From Sphingomonas paucimobilis NBRC 13935 (lineage in GTDB: Bacteria > Pseudomonadota > Alphaproteobacteria > Sphingomonadales > Sphingomonadaceae): a stretch of DNA of 64,000 nucleotides. The position numbers and the translations under genes are program-made. The stretch lies in assembly GCF_000739895.2 (NCBI RefSeq), contig NZ_BBJS01000001.1, positions 1 through 64,000 on the forward strand, given 5' to 3'. Under the pieces are notes generated by a model that was not told the origin of the DNA, searched no databases, and saw only the letters and a list, made by a program, of their open reading frames with translations. Of this stretch, positions 24,911 to 34,029 are shown piece after piece (the stretch's first letter is position 1; every line of letters begins with the position of its first letter).

Positions 24911-26017
24911 ATGAACGCCAAGGCCGATTATCAGCTCGATCCGGCGAACGGGGGCGCCCTGCGCTTTACCGGCAATTTGTCGCTGGCGACGCTGGGCGAC
25001 CTGCCCGAGCGGCTCGATCGCGAGGAGGCGTCGGTCCAGCGCATCGACCTGTCGCAGGTCGACCGCATCGATACGGTCGGTGCCTGGTTGGTCCACCGCT
25101 TCGCCGCCCGCAACGACGCCGCGATCGAGGGGCTGGACGAGAACCAGCGCAATCTGGTCGACAAGGTGGTCGAGGCGGATCAGCCGGTGGCGATGCGGCC
25201 CCAGCCGATCAGCCCTTTCGCGCGCGTGGCGGGCGAAGTGGGCGACGCCGTCATCACCGCCTTCAAGACCTTGTACGGTCTGCTCGGCTTCATGGGCGCG
25301 ACGGTGATTGCGGGCTTTGCCGTGCTGCGCCACCCCCGGCGCTTCCGCTTCAACGCGGTGGTACATGAGTTCGAAACGGTCGGTGTCTCGGCACTCGCCA
25401 TCATCGGCCTGATGAGCTTCCTGATCGGCATCGTCATCGCGCAGCAGGGGGCGGTGCAGCTTCGCCAATTCGGGGCGGAGGTGTTCACCATCAACCTGGT
25501 CGGCCGGCTTACCCTGCGCGAGCTCGGCGTGCTGATGACCGCGATCATGGTCGCGGGCCGTTCGGGTTCGGCCTTTGCCGCGCAGCTCGGCACGATGAAA
25601 CTGACGGAAGAAATCGACGCGATGCGCGTTATCGGCGTGTCGCCGATGGAGGCGCTGGTCCTGCCGCGCACCATCGCGGCGGTGACGCTGATGCCGTTGC
25701 TCGGTTTCTACTCCTCGCTGATTGCAATGATCGGCGGCTGTTTCCTGGCGGCGGTGTCGCTTGGCATTCCGCCGGTGACCTTCATCGCGCGCATCCGCGA
25801 AGTAGTGCCGATCACCGATCTGTATGTCGGGCTGATCAAGGCACCGGTCTTCGGCGCGATCATCGCCATCGCCGGCTGCTTCCAGGGGATGCAGGTCAAG
25901 TCGGACGCCGAACAGGTCGGTCTGCGCACGACCGCAGCGGTGGTGCAGGCGATCTTCCTCGTGATCGTGCTCGACGCCTTTTTCGCGGTGTTCTTCACTT
26001 GGCTCGGATGGGATTGA
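24911..26017 (+). CDS. mlaE: STAS-MlaE fusion, phospholipid ABC transporter permease
   Basis: 368 residues. The first ~110 form a STAS-like domain (GALRFTGNLSLATLGDLPER, IDLSQVDRIDTVGAWLVHRF), the role played by the separate MlaB in E. coli. The rest is an MlaE permease with FNAVVHEFETVGVSALAIIG, MVAGRSGSAFAAQLGTMKLT and EEIDAMRVIGVSPMEALVLP. The complex moves phospholipids between inner and outer membrane leaflets to keep outer-membrane asymmetry. ATG 24911 follows GAGGCAGGTG; the longer frame reaching 24638 overlaps the DUF445 gene. The stop overlaps the mlaF ATG. Confidence 0.93.
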   Translation: MNAKADYQLDPANGGALRFTGNLSLATLGDLPERLDREEASVQRIDLSQVDRIDTVGAWLVHRFAARNDAAIEGLDENQRNLVDKVVEADQPVAMRPQPISPFARVAGEVGDAVITAFKTLYGLLGFMGATVIAGFAVLRHPRRFRFNAVVHEFETVGVSALAIIGLMSFLIGIVIAQQGAVQLRQFGAEVFTINLVGRLTLRELGVLMTAIMVAGRSGSAFAAQLGTMKLTEEIDAMRVIGVSPMEALVLPRTIAAVTLMPLLGFYSSLIAMIGGCFLAAVSLGIPPVTFIARIREVVPITDLYVGLIKAPVFGAIIAIAGCFQGMQVKSDAEQVGLRTTAAVVQAIFLVIVLDAFFAVFFTWLGWD

Positions 26018-26934
26018 TGGCGGACCGCGCGGAAAACATCATCCAGGTCCGGGGCCTGCGCAACAGCTTCGGCGAGCAGATCATCCATGACGGGCTCGAC
26101 CTCGACGTCCGTCAGGGCGAGATTCTGGGCGTGGTCGGCGGGTCGGGCACCGGCAAGTCGGTGCTGATGCGCACGATCATCGGGCTTCAGACGCCCGACG
26201 AAGGCGAGATCACCGTGTTCGGCGAACCGACCATCGGCCGCGAGGCGACCGAGGCGACCGAGGTGCGCAAGCGCTGGGGCGTGTTGTTCCAGGGCGGCGC
26301 GCTCTTCTCGACGTTGACGGTCGCGGAGAATGTCGCGGTGCCCTTGCGCGAGTTCTACCGCGATCTGCCCCAGGCGCTGATGGACGAGATCGCGTCCTAC
26401 AAGGTCGTGATGACCGGCCTGCCAGCCGACGCCGGCCCCAAATATCCCGCCGAACTGTCCGGCGGCATGAAGAAGCGCGCCGGCCTGGCACGCGCACTGG
26501 CGCTCGACCCCGAACTGCTGTTCCTCGACGAGCCGACCGCCGGCCTCGACCCGATCGGCGCGGCGGCGTTCGACCAGTTGATCGCGTCGCTTCAAAAGAC
26601 GTTGGGGTTGACCGTCTTCCTGATCACCCATGACCTCGACACGCTTTATGCCATTTGCGACCGGGTGGCGGTGCTGGCCGACAAGAAGGTGATCGCGGTC
26701 GGCACGATCGACGAGCTGATCGCGCTCGACCATCCGTGGATCGAGGAATATTTCAAGGGCCCGCGCGGCCGTGCCGCGATCGCCGCCAAGGGCGAGGTAA
26801 CCGACATGGCACCGCGCTCGGCAGAGGCTGACGCCGCCCGCCACCCCACCGAAGTCGAAGCGACATCCACCGGCCAGCATTCGCAGGGAACACTGGCCGA
26901 TGCCCATGCGAGAGGCGAACCAGGGACACGCTGA
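26017..26934 (+). CDS. mlaF: Mla-type ABC transporter ATP-binding protein
   Basis: 305 residues with Walker A VVGGSGTGKSVLMR, Q-loop LFQGGALFS, signature LSGGMKKRAGLARAL, Walker B LLFLDEPTAGLDP and switch His in ITHDLDTLY. The GGALF after the Q-loop is typical of the MlaF/Ttg2A branch. ATG 26017 shares its first base with the mlaE stop. The C-terminal ~40 residues after AAIAAKGEVT are low-complexity and longer than in E. coli. Confidence 0.95.
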   Translation: MADRAENIIQVRGLRNSFGEQIIHDGLDLDVRQGEILGVVGGSGTGKSVLMRTIIGLQTPDEGEITVFGEPTIGREATEATEVRKRWGVLFQGGALFSTLTVAENVAVPLREFYRDLPQALMDEIASYKVVMTGLPADAGPKYPAELSGGMKKRAGLARALALDPELLFLDEPTAGLDPIGAAAFDQLIASLQKTLGLTVFLITHDLDTLYAICDRVAVLADKKVIAVGTIDELIALDHPWIEEYFKGPRGRAAIAAKGEVTDMAPRSAEADAARHPTEVEATSTGQHSQGTLADAHARGEPGTR

Positions 26935-27896
26935 TGGAAACCCGTTCAAACCACGTCCTTGTCGGCTCTGTCGTGCTGATCCTGCTCGCAGTGCTGGCGA
27001 TCTTCACCGTGTGGATCGCCCGGCTGGGCGGTACCTCGGAAAAGGAATATGACATCTTCTTCCGCCAATCGGTGGACGGCCTGGCCAAGGGCTCGGCGGT
27101 CACCTATTCGGGCGTGCCCTCGGGGCAGGTGAAGGAGATCGCCTTGTGGCGGCCCGACCCGCAATTCGTGCGGGTGCGCGTGTCGGTCAACGAGCAGACG
27201 CCGATCCTGCAAGGCACGACCGCGTCGATCTCGGCCAGCTTCACCGGCACCAGCACCATTTCGCTGGACGGCGCGCGGAAGGGCGCGCCGCCGATCACCT
27301 GTCCGCAGCCGGAAAACCGCAGCGTCTGTCCCTATGGCGTGCCGGTCATTCCGACGAAGCAGGGCGGTATCGGCGCGATCCTGAATTCCGCGCCGCAGCT
27401 GCTCGAGCGGCTGTCGACGCTGACCGAGCGGCTCACCGGACTACTCTCGGATCGTAACCAGGCGTCGATCGCGGGCATCCTGGAAAACACCAACCGCCTG
27501 ACCGATGCGCTGGCCGATCGCGGGCCGGAGATCGCGGCGACGCTGGCGCAGACCCGCGTGGCGATCCAGCAGGCGGGTGACGCGGCGCAGTCGATCGGTC
27601 AGCTCGCGGCGACGACCAACGGCATCCTGGCCGAAGAGGTCAAGCCGACTATGGCCAATCTGAACAAGGCGATCGCCTCGGCGCAGAAGAGCGCGGATAC
27701 GCTCAACTCGGCGATCGGCGATGCGCGGCCGGGCCTTCAGACCTTCTCCAAGCAGACGGTGCCCGAGGTCGACCGGCTGGTCCGCGACCTGCGCGTGATG
27801 ACCCAGTCGCTGGCCGCCGTCGCCGAAAAGGTCGACCAGCAGGGCGCCGGGTCGCTGATCGGGCAGCAGAAGCTGCCGGACTATAAGGGCAAGTGA
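26934..27896 (+). CDS. mlaD: MCE/MlaD family lipid-binding protein
   Basis: 320 residues. A single N-terminal helix (LVGSVVLILLAVLAIFTVWI) anchors an MCE domain (YDIFFRQSVDGLAKGSAVTY, SGVPSGQVKEIAL, ASFTGTSTISLDGA). After about residue 150 comes a long helical tail with an alanine/glutamine pattern, which in MCE proteins builds a periplasmic tube or contacts partner components. ATG 26934 overlaps the mlaF stop. Confidence 0.92.
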   Translation: METRSNHVLVGSVVLILLAVLAIFTVWIARLGGTSEKEYDIFFRQSVDGLAKGSAVTYSGVPSGQVKEIALWRPDPQFVRVRVSVNEQTPILQGTTASISASFTGTSTISLDGARKGAPPITCPQPENRSVCPYGVPVIPTKQGGIGAILNSAPQLLERLSTLTERLTGLLSDRNQASIAGILENTNRLTDALADRGPEIAATLAQTRVAIQQAGDAAQSIGQLAATTNGILAEEVKPTMANLNKAIASAQKSADTLNSAIGDARPGLQTFSKQTVPEVDRLVRDLRVMTQSLAAVAEKVDQQGAGSLIGQQKLPDYKGK

Positions 27897-27904
27897 GGAA
27901 GCCG

Positions 27905-28501
27905 ATGAGGACCGTCATGAAGACTCCGCTGATCGTTCTGATGGCATCGCTTCCGCTGGCCGGTTGCATCAGCTTTGGCGCCAAGCCGCCGCCCTCGCTG
28001 ATGACGCTGCAGGCGCAGTCGGCGCCGACCGTGGGGCAGACCCAGGATTCGGCGCGCGCCAAGTCGATCACGATCCAGGTGCCGACCACGCCGCAGGAAC
28101 TGGCGACCGCACGCGTGCCGGTGCAGGAAAATGCGACCAGCATCGCCTATGTGAAGGACGCGCAATGGGCCGAGCCGCCGGCACGACTGTTCGCGCGGCT
28201 CGTCTCCGACACGCTGACCGCGCGTGAGGGGCGGGTGGTGCTGTCGGCGCGTGAATCGGTGGTCGATTCCGGCGATCGGCTGGCCGGTGAGTTGCGCCAG
28301 TTCGGCATGGACGCGGTGCGCCACGACGCCGTGGTGATCTTCGACGCCTCGCTGATGCGTAACGGGCAGACCGCGATCGAGAAGCGCCGCTTCGAGGCGC
28401 GCGTGCCGGTGGGCAAGATCGACGCGCAGAGCGTCGGCCCCGCGCTGAACCAGGCGGCGAACCAGGTCGCGCAGCAGGTGGCGGACTGGGTCGGCCGCTA
28501 A
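27905..28501 (+). CDS. ABC-type transport auxiliary lipoprotein
   Basis: 198 residues. Lipoprotein signal with lipobox LAGC (MKTPLIVLMASLPLAGC). The mature protein, SITIQVPTTPQELATARVPV then YVKDAQWAEPPARLFARLVS, belongs to the auxiliary lipoprotein family (PqiC-like) that serves MCE transporters. ATG 27905 is preferred because GAGGA lies just upstream; GTG 27893 and ATG 27917 are in frame. It closes the operon and there is no mlaC here, so this lipoprotein probably takes the outer-membrane-side role. Confidence 0.88.
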   Translation: MRTVMKTPLIVLMASLPLAGCISFGAKPPPSLMTLQAQSAPTVGQTQDSARAKSITIQVPTTPQELATARVPVQENATSIAYVKDAQWAEPPARLFARLVSDTLTAREGRVVLSARESVVDSGDRLAGELRQFGMDAVRHDAVVIFDASLMRNGQTAIEKRRFEARVPVGKIDAQSVGPALNQAANQVAQQVADWVGR

Positions 28502-28539
28502 GCGGCTGACCGCCTATTCAGAAGCGTGGGCCCATAATC

Positions 28540-28675
28540 TTTCCCTGCAAGGGGAGGGGGACCATGCGATGCAGGGTGAAGGGAGTGTCGGCAGCGGTGA
28601 GGTGGGACTGCTCTCGCAACCGGTGACACACCTCCGTCAGGCCTTCTGCCTTCCCCCCCTCGCAGGGGAGGGGCA
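28540..28675. repeat. MITE-like repeat family A, decayed copy
   Basis: Left arm TTCCCTGCAAGGGGAGGGGG, right arm ACACCTCCGTCAGGCC to CGCAGGGGAGGGG, in the convergent gap between the Mla operon and the HpcH-type lyase. The arms differ more from each other than in the 6015 and 11588 copies. Confidence 0.65.
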
Positions 28676-28679
28676 GGGC

Positions 28680-29522
28680 CTAATCGACCTTCGCAATCTC
28701 CAGCACCCGTTCCGCCTCGGCCAGATGCAGCCGCTCGACCATCTGCCCGTTCAGCCGGATCGCGCCCAGTCCGGCATGTGCCGGATCGGCAAAGGCCGCA
28801 ACGACCGCTCGCGCCCAGGTGATTTCCGCCTCGCCGGGGCCGAAGCCGCGATGCGCGGCGGCGATCTGGCTCGGATGGATCAGCGTCTTGCCATCGAACC
28901 CCAGCCGCCGCCCGTCGACGCATTCCTCGGCCAGTCGATCGGGCGCATCGAGGGCGTTGCACACGCCATCCAGCGCCACCAGGCCTGCGGCCCGCGCCGC
29001 GACAACGATCTGGGTGCGTAGCGGTCGCAACGCCTCGGGTGCGGGCGGGGAGGGCAGACGCATGTCCTTGGCCAGATCATTGGTGCCGGTGACCAGACAG
29101 GTCAGCTCCAGCTCCGCTGCCGCCTCGGCCAACGCACCGAGCGAGAGGATGCCCTGGCATGTCTCGATCATCGCCCAGAGCGGGACGCCCGGCCCCAGCG
29201 CTTGCCGGGCCGCAACCAGGGTTGCGACGCCATCGACCTTCGGGATCAGCACCGCCGCCGGCCGCACGCTCGCCAGTGCCGCCAGATCGTCGGCGGCCCA
29301 TGGCGTATCCAGGCCATTGCTCCGCACGACCAACGGCCGCTCGCCAAAACCACCCTCACGGACAGTCGCGACCGCCATCCCCCGCGCCGCCAGCTTGGCA
29401 TCCGGCGCGACCGCATCTTCCAGGTCGAGGATCACGGCATCGCTGTCGAGCTGACGCGCCTTGGCGATCGCGCGGGGGTTGGAAGCGGGCAGGAACAGCG
29501 CACTGCGCAGGATGACGGTCAT
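28680..29522 (-). CDS. HpcH/HpaI aldolase / citrate-lyase beta family CoA ester lyase
   Basis: 280 residues of the CitE-like TIM-barrel family. Visible markers are LRSALFLPASNPRAIAKA, DAVILDLEDAVAPDAK (Mg-binding acidic residues), LVVRSNGLDT (substrate Arg), AMIETCQGI (Glu) and TNDLAKDMRLP. DGKTLIHPSQI near the C-terminus is also typical. Relatives cleave malyl-CoA, methylmalyl-CoA or citramalyl-CoA; which substrate applies cannot be decided. The gene stands alone. Confidence 0.88.
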   Translation of the reverse strand: MTVILRSALFLPASNPRAIAKARQLDSDAVILDLEDAVAPDAKLAARGMAVATVREGGFGERPLVVRSNGLDTPWAADDLAALASVRPAAVLIPKVDGVATLVAARQALGPGVPLWAMIETCQGILSLGALAEAAAELELTCLVTGTNDLAKDMRLPSPPAPEALRPLRTQIVVAARAAGLVALDGVCNALDAPDRLAEECVDGRRLGFDGKTLIHPSQIAAAHRGFGPGEAEITWARAVVAAFADPAHAGLGAIRLNGQMVERLHLAEAERVLEIAKVD

Positions 29523-29554
29523 CCCCCGATCATAAGCGGCGGTGGTGCGTCATG

Positions 29555-29601
29555 CCATTGGCGAAACGAGGATGACGCCCCATTTCGCCGATACCCAATG
29601 G
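29555..29601. promoter_or_regulatory. Inverted repeat just upstream of a TTG start
   Basis: CCATTGGCGAAA at 29555-29566 pairs with TTTCGCC (29583-29589) and CCAATGG (29595-29601), the second arm being split by a short insertion. The 3' arm runs into the GGAGG at 29602-29606. As RNA this folds into a hairpin next to the ribosome site; as DNA it could be an operator. Confidence 0.45.
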
Positions 29602-29611
29602 GGAGGATATC

Positions 29612-30067
29612 TTGGGTGGATCGATCATGATCGCCGCATTGTTGCTGGCGGTGACGTTGTTGTTACGGAGCGCTCCGGCGCTGCCGATCAGTCGGTGGCT
29701 GGCACGAGGGCTGGTCGATCCACCCGCGCGGCTCTTCAATCGGTCGACGCCCCGGCAATGGGCGGTCATTCTCGGTGGCGCGGCGCTGATCGGCCTTGCG
29801 ATCTGGTTCGAGGTCGACGAAATCCGCCTGCTGGCCGGCGCCGGTGGGTCGGTCGGCGAGATTGCGATGCTGGCGTCGACCATCGAATGGGGTGGGGTGG
29901 TCGAACTGGCGATGGCCGGCCTGCTGTCGAGGACGATGGTCGCGCGCCTTCCCGTCCTTCGCCACTATCTCTGGCGCCGCGCCGGCCGCACCACGATCCG
30001 GGCACGTCGTCCCGGTTCCCCGGCCAATGACGATGGAGAAGGGGAGCCGGGCCGCCTGGCCGCCTGA
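29612..30067 (+). CDS. Small membrane protein of unknown function (TTG start)
   Basis: 151 residues from TTG 29612, chosen because GGAGG (29602-29606) stands exactly five bases before it, while the first ATG (29627) is 20 bases away. Hydrophobic helices are MIAALLLAVTLLLR, WAVILGGAALIGLAIWF and possibly the segment ending LAMAGLL; the last 40 residues are Arg-rich and soluble. I recognise no family. It lies 45 bp upstream of cyoA but the EcfG-like box between them suggests cyoA has its own promoter. Confidence 0.6.
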   Translation: MGGSIMIAALLLAVTLLLRSAPALPISRWLARGLVDPPARLFNRSTPRQWAVILGGAALIGLAIWFEVDEIRLLAGAGGSVGEIAMLASTIEWGGVVELAMAGLLSRTMVARLPVLRHYLWRRAGRTTIRARRPGSPANDDGEGEPGRLAA

Positions 30068-30085
30068 GTCCCTATTTTCGGCTGC

Positions 30086-30110
30086 GGAACGAAAGCCTTG
30101 GCCTGCCGTT
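30086..30110 (+). promoter_or_regulatory. EcfG-type promoter candidate of the cyo operon, perfect consensus
   Basis: GGAAC at 30086-30090, 16 bases, CGTT at 30107-30110: an exact match to the alphaproteobacterial EcfG consensus in the 44-bp gap before cyoA. Transcription from it would begin about 6-10 bases past CGTT, which is inside the first possible cyoA ATG (30112). If the promoter is real, translation must start at ATG 30121 or the mRNA is nearly leaderless. Confidence 0.45.
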
Positions 30111-30111
30111 C

Positions 30112-31008
30112 ATGGGCTCGATGGTCCGTAAATCGCGCCTGGCTGCTGATGTTGCGCGCGTCACGTGCATGGGCCCTTGCCTCGTCCTCGCCGCTTGCGA
30201 ACCCGGCATCCTGAATCCGGCAGGTCCGATCGCGGCGGGTGAGCGCAGTATCTTCTTCAATTCGCTGGCGGTGATGCTGGCCATCGTCGTGCCCGTGATC
30301 GTGCTGGCCTTCGCCTTTGGCTGGTGGTTTCGTGCCGGCAATGACCGTGCCAAGCACCTGCCCGAATGGGCCTATTCGGGGCGGCTGGAATTGCTGGTCT
30401 GGTCCGTGCCGGCGCTCGCCATCATGTTCCTGGGCGGCATCGCCTGGATCGGCAGTCATGATCTCGATCCGCCCAAGCCCATCGCGTCCAAGACGAAAAC
30501 GATGACCGTCGAGGTCGTCGCGACCGACTGGAAATGGCTGTTCCTTTATCCCGAACAGGGGATCGCCACGATCAACCGGCTGGTGGTGCCGGTCGGCACG
30601 CCGGTCAGGTTCCGCATCACCTCGGCGGGGGTGATGAACAGTTTCTTCGTGCCGCAACTGGGCAGCCAGATCTACGCCATGTCGGGCATGGACTCGACGC
30701 TCCACCTGCGCGCGGACAAGGCCGGGCGCTATCGCGGTCTGTCGGCGCATTATAGCGGGGAGGGCTTTGCTGATATGGACTTCTTCGTCGATGCGGTGCC
30801 GCAGGGTATGTTCGACCACTTCATCGCGCAGGCGAAGGCCGGGCGGGGCAAGACGCTCGACTGGAACGAATTTGTCGCCATGGCACATCCCAGCCGCAAT
30901 GTCCGCCCCGCCAGCTATCCCCGGCTTCAGCCCAGGCTGTACGACCAGATCGTCATGAAGAACGGCGCGCCCGAGGGTGAACAGGCCAAGGACGGGCGCG
31001 AGCAATGA
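30112..31008 (+). CDS. cyoA: Cytochrome o ubiquinol oxidase subunit II
   Basis: 298 residues, a lipoprotein: lipobox LAAC ([10 protein letters not shown]), then two transmembrane helices ([20 protein letters not shown] and [20 protein letters not shown]) and a periplasmic cupredoxin domain. That domain lacks the CuA cysteines (segment [20 protein letters not shown]), so it accepts quinol rather than cytochrome c. Starts at 30112 and 30121 are both in frame; neither has a good ribosome site, and the promoter box just upstream favours 30121. First gene of cyoABCD. Confidence 0.93.
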   Translation: MGSMVRKSRLAADVARVTCMGPCLVLAACEPGILNPAGPIAAGERSIFFNSLAVMLAIVVPVIVLAFAFGWWFRAGNDRAKHLPEWAYSGRLELLVWSVPALAIMFLGGIAWIGSHDLDPPKPIASKTKTMTVEVVATDWKWLFLYPEQGIATINRLVVPVGTPVRFRITSAGVMNSFFVPQLGSQIYAMSGMDSTLHLRADKAGRYRGLSAHYSGEGFADMDFFVDAVPQGMFDHFIAQAKAGRGKTLDWNEFVAMAHPSRNVRPASYPRLQPRLYDQIVMKNGAPEGEQAKDGREQ

Positions 31009-33017
31009 GTTTCACCGGCAAGCTCGGCTGGGATTCGATCCCGTTTCATGAACCACTGCCCTTGATATCGGCGGGGGTGATCGGTGCGGTGCTGCTGGGC
31101 GTCGTCATCTGGGTGTGGCGGCGTGGTCATCTGCCCTATCTATGGAGCGAGTGGATCACCAGCGTCGATCACAAGCGGATCGGCGTCATGTATTGCCTGC
31201 TGGCCGGCGTCATGCTGTTGCGCGGCTTCTCCGATGCTCTGCTGATGCGCTCGCAGCAGGCGATCGCGTACGGCAATGACGGCTATCTGCCGCCCGATCA
31301 CTATGACCAGATTTTCTCGGCGCATGGCACGATCATGATCTTCTTCGTGGCGATGCCGTTCATGATCGGGCTGATGAACTTCGTCGTGCCGCTGCAATTG
31401 GGCGTGCGCGACGTGGCGTTTCCCACGCTCAATTCGGTCAGCTTCTGGCTGACGTGCAGCGGTGCGCTGCTCGTCAATATGAGCCTGGTCATCGGCGAGT
31501 TCGCCAAGACCGGCTGGCTGGTCTACCCGCCCCTGTCGGAGCTGCGCTTCTCGCCCGGTGTCGGCGTCGATTATTATTGCTGGGCGCTCCAGATATCGGG
31601 GGTGGGCACGCTGCTCGCGGGCGTCAACATGGTCACCACCATCCTGAAGATGCGCGCGCCGGGCATGGGTTATAGCCGGATGCCGATGTTCACCTGGACG
31701 TCGCTGGCGTCCAACCTGTTGATCGTCGCGGCCTTCCCGGTGCTGACCGCATGCCTCGCGATGCTGCTCCTCGACCGCTATCTGGGCTTCCATTTCTTCA
31801 CCCCCGAAATGGGCGGCAACCAGATGATGTTCGTCAACCTCATCTGGGCCTGGGGGCATCCGGAGGTCTATATCCTGATCCTGCCCGCCTTCGGCATTTT
31901 CTCCGAGGTGATCTCGACCTTCTCGTCCAAGCCGCTGTTCGGCTATCGCTCAATGGTCATCGCGACCATGGTGATCTGCATCCTGTCGTTCATGGTCTGG
32001 CTGCACCATTTCTTCACCATGGGGGCAGGCGCCGATGTGAACGGCTTTTTCGGCATCACGACGATGATCATCGCGGTGCCGACGGGGGTGAAGGTCTTCA
32101 ACTGGCTGTTCACCATGTATGGCGGGCGTATCCGCTTCACCTCGATGATGCTGTGGTCGATCGGGTTCATCGTGACCTTCGTGATCGGCGGCATGACCGG
32201 GGTGATGCTGGCGGTGCCTCCGGCCGACTTCGTGCTGCACAACTCATTGTTCCTGGTCGCCCATTTCCACAACGTCATCATCGGCGGCGTGCTGTTCGGG
32301 GCGTTCGCGGGTTTCACCTTCTGGTTCCCCAAGATGTTCGGCTTCACGCTGGACGAGACCTGGGGCAAGCGGGCCTTCTGGCTGTGGATCAGCGGCTTCT
32401 ACCTCGCCTTCATGCCACTTTATGTGCTGGGCCTGATGGGCATGACGCGGCGGATGCAGCATTATGACGTGCCCGGCTGGCATCCCTGGCTGATCGCGGC
32501 GGGGTTCGGCGCGCTGCTCATCCTGGCCGGGATCGCGTGCCAGATCCGGATGCTCTATGTCTCGATCAAGACGCGGGGCGACCGGATCGATGAAAGCGGC
32601 GACCCCTGGGACGGACGGACGCTGGAGTGGATCACCACCTCGCCGCCGCCGGTCTTCAACTTCGCGGTATTGCCCGATGTGAAGGGCGAGGAAGCCTATT
32701 GGGGCATCAAGGCCAAGGCGCGCGAGAACCACCGCCTGTCGGATTGTCCCGATTACGAACCGATCGAGATGCCGCGCAACTCGCCGACCGGGGTCGTCGC
32801 CGCCTTCTTTGCCACCGCGATGGGTTTCGCGTTGATCTGGCACATCTGGTGGCTGGTGATCCTGGGGTTCTTCGGGGCCTGGGGAACCTTCGTCGTCTTC
32901 GCCTGGCGCGACGAGGCGGAATATGAAATCCCCGTCGAGGAAGTCGAGCGGCTCGATCAGGCCCGTCGCCGGAGTAAGGCGACGCTCCTCGATCTGCCCG
33001 AAGAGGCGCTGTCATGA
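31005..33017 (+). CDS. cyoB: Cytochrome o ubiquinol oxidase subunit I
   Basis: 670 residues, the catalytic haem-copper subunit that reduces O2 to water and pumps protons. Haem and CuB ligands are recognisable: [16 protein letters not shown] (low-spin haem His), [14 protein letters not shown] (CuB His and cross-linked Tyr), [11 protein letters not shown] (CuB His pair) and [11 protein letters not shown] (haem His pair). It overlaps cyoA by 4 bp and cyoC by 4 bp, so the operon is tightly coupled. Confidence 0.97.
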   Translation: MSFTGKLGWDSIPFHEPLPLISAGVIGAVLLGVVIWVWRRGHLPYLWSEWITSVDHKRIGVMYCLLAGVMLLRGFSDALLMRSQQAIAYGNDGYLPPDHYDQIFSAHGTIMIFFVAMPFMIGLMNFVVPLQLGVRDVAFPTLNSVSFWLTCSGALLVNMSLVIGEFAKTGWLVYPPLSELRFSPGVGVDYYCWALQISGVGTLLAGVNMVTTILKMRAPGMGYSRMPMFTWTSLASNLLIVAAFPVLTACLAMLLLDRYLGFHFFTPEMGGNQMMFVNLIWAWGHPEVYILILPAFGIFSEVISTFSSKPLFGYRSMVIATMVICILSFMVWLHHFFTMGAGADVNGFFGITTMIIAVPTGVKVFNWLFTMYGGRIRFTSMMLWSIGFIVTFVIGGMTGVMLAVPPADFVLHNSLFLVAHFHNVIIGGVLFGAFAGFTFWFPKMFGFTLDETWGKRAFWLWISGFYLAFMPLYVLGLMGMTRRMQHYDVPGWHPWLIAAGFGALLILAGIACQIRMLYVSIKTRGDRIDESGDPWDGRTLEWITTSPPPVFNFAVLPDVKGEEAYWGIKAKARENHRLSDCPDYEPIEMPRNSPTGVVAAFFATAMGFALIWHIWWLVILGFFGAWGTFVVFAWRDEAEYEIPVEEVERLDQARRRSKATLLDLPEEALS

Positions 33018-33649
33018 GCCAGACCGCCAAGGCCCATGATCCCAACAAGCTGGGCCGCGCCACCGAGCCCAATCCCGATGGTCCGGCACCCAAGCGGATC
33101 ATCGTGTCCTACGGCTTCTGGATCTTCCTGCTGTCGGACTTCATCCTGTTTTCGTGCTTCTTCGCGGCCTATGCCGTGCTGCACGACGCGACGGCGGGTG
33201 GGCCTTCGGGCAAGGACCTGTTCGAACTGCCGCTGGTCGAGACCGAGACGGCGCTGCTGCTGCTCTCCAGCTTCGCCTGCGGTCTGGCGGGGATCGCGAC
33301 GCTGGCGCGCAACATGCGCTGGTTCCAGATCGCGATGGCGGTGACCGCGCTGCTGGGCGCAGGCTTTCTGGCGCTCGAGGCCCATGAGTTCCTCCACCTG
33401 ATCGGCGAGGGCAATGGACCGGGGCGCAGTGCGTTCCTGTCGGCGTTCTTCGCGTTGGTCGGCTGTCACGGCTTTCACGTCACGCTCGGGCTGCTCTGGC
33501 TGACGACGATGATGGCGCAGACCTGGGCCAAGGGGTTTCGGGAGGATATCCTGCGCCGCATCCTGTGCTTCAGCCTGTTCTGGCATGCGCTCGACATCAT
33601 CTGGGTGGCGCTGTTCACCATGGTCTATCTGATGGGAGTGCGCGGATGA
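33014..33649 (+). CDS. cyoC: Cytochrome o ubiquinol oxidase subunit III
   Basis: 211 residues, five helices as in CyoC (the two N-terminal helices of CoxC are absent). Characteristic stretches: [39 protein letters not shown] and [20 protein letters not shown]. Structural subunit stabilising subunit I. ATG 33014 overlaps the cyoB stop and its own stop overlaps cyoD. Confidence 0.96.
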   Translation: MSQTAKAHDPNKLGRATEPNPDGPAPKRIIVSYGFWIFLLSDFILFSCFFAAYAVLHDATAGGPSGKDLFELPLVETETALLLLSSFACGLAGIATLARNMRWFQIAMAVTALLGAGFLALEAHEFLHLIGEGNGPGRSAFLSAFFALVGCHGFHVTLGLLWLTTMMAQTWAKGFREDILRRILCFSLFWHALDIIWVALFTMVYLMGVRG

Positions 33650-34029
33650 GCGAGCGGCCCGACGAGGAAATGGCCCGCGACGAAACCGCGCCGGGCGAAG
33701 AAAGCGAACATGATTCGATCGCGGGCGGCGTCCGCAGCTATGTGATCGGGTTGGCCGCGGCGGCCGTGCTGACGGCGGCGTCCTTTGCGCTGGTCCAGAT
33801 GGATATCATCTGGGGGCCCGCCGTGCCTGCCGCGCTGCTGGCGCTGGCGATCGGCCAGATGGGGGTGCACCTCGTCTTCTTCCTGCACATCACGACCGGG
33901 CCGGACAACAGCAACAATGTGCTGGCGCTGCTGTTCGGCGTGTTGATCGTGACGCTGGTGCTGCTGGGGTCGATCTGGATCATGGGGCATCTGAACCACA
34001 ATCTGATGGGGCCGATGGCGACGCCTTAG
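33646..34029 (+). CDS. cyoD: Cytochrome o ubiquinol oxidase subunit IV
   Basis: 127 residues, three helices: YVIGLAAAAVLTAASFALV, AALLALAIGQMGVHLVFFLH and LLFGVLIVTLVLLGSIWIMG, ending in HLNHNLMG, the usual CyoD tail. The first ~25 residues are acidic and soluble. No cyoE (haem o synthase) follows; the next gene is convergent glgX, whose stop overlaps by 4 bp. Haem o synthesis must be encoded elsewhere. Confidence 0.95.
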   Translation: MSERPDEEMARDETAPGEESEHDSIAGGVRSYVIGLAAAAVLTAASFALVQMDIIWGPAVPAALLALAIGQMGVHLVFFLHITTGPDNSNNVLALLFGVLIVTLVLLGSIWIMGHLNHNLMGPMATP

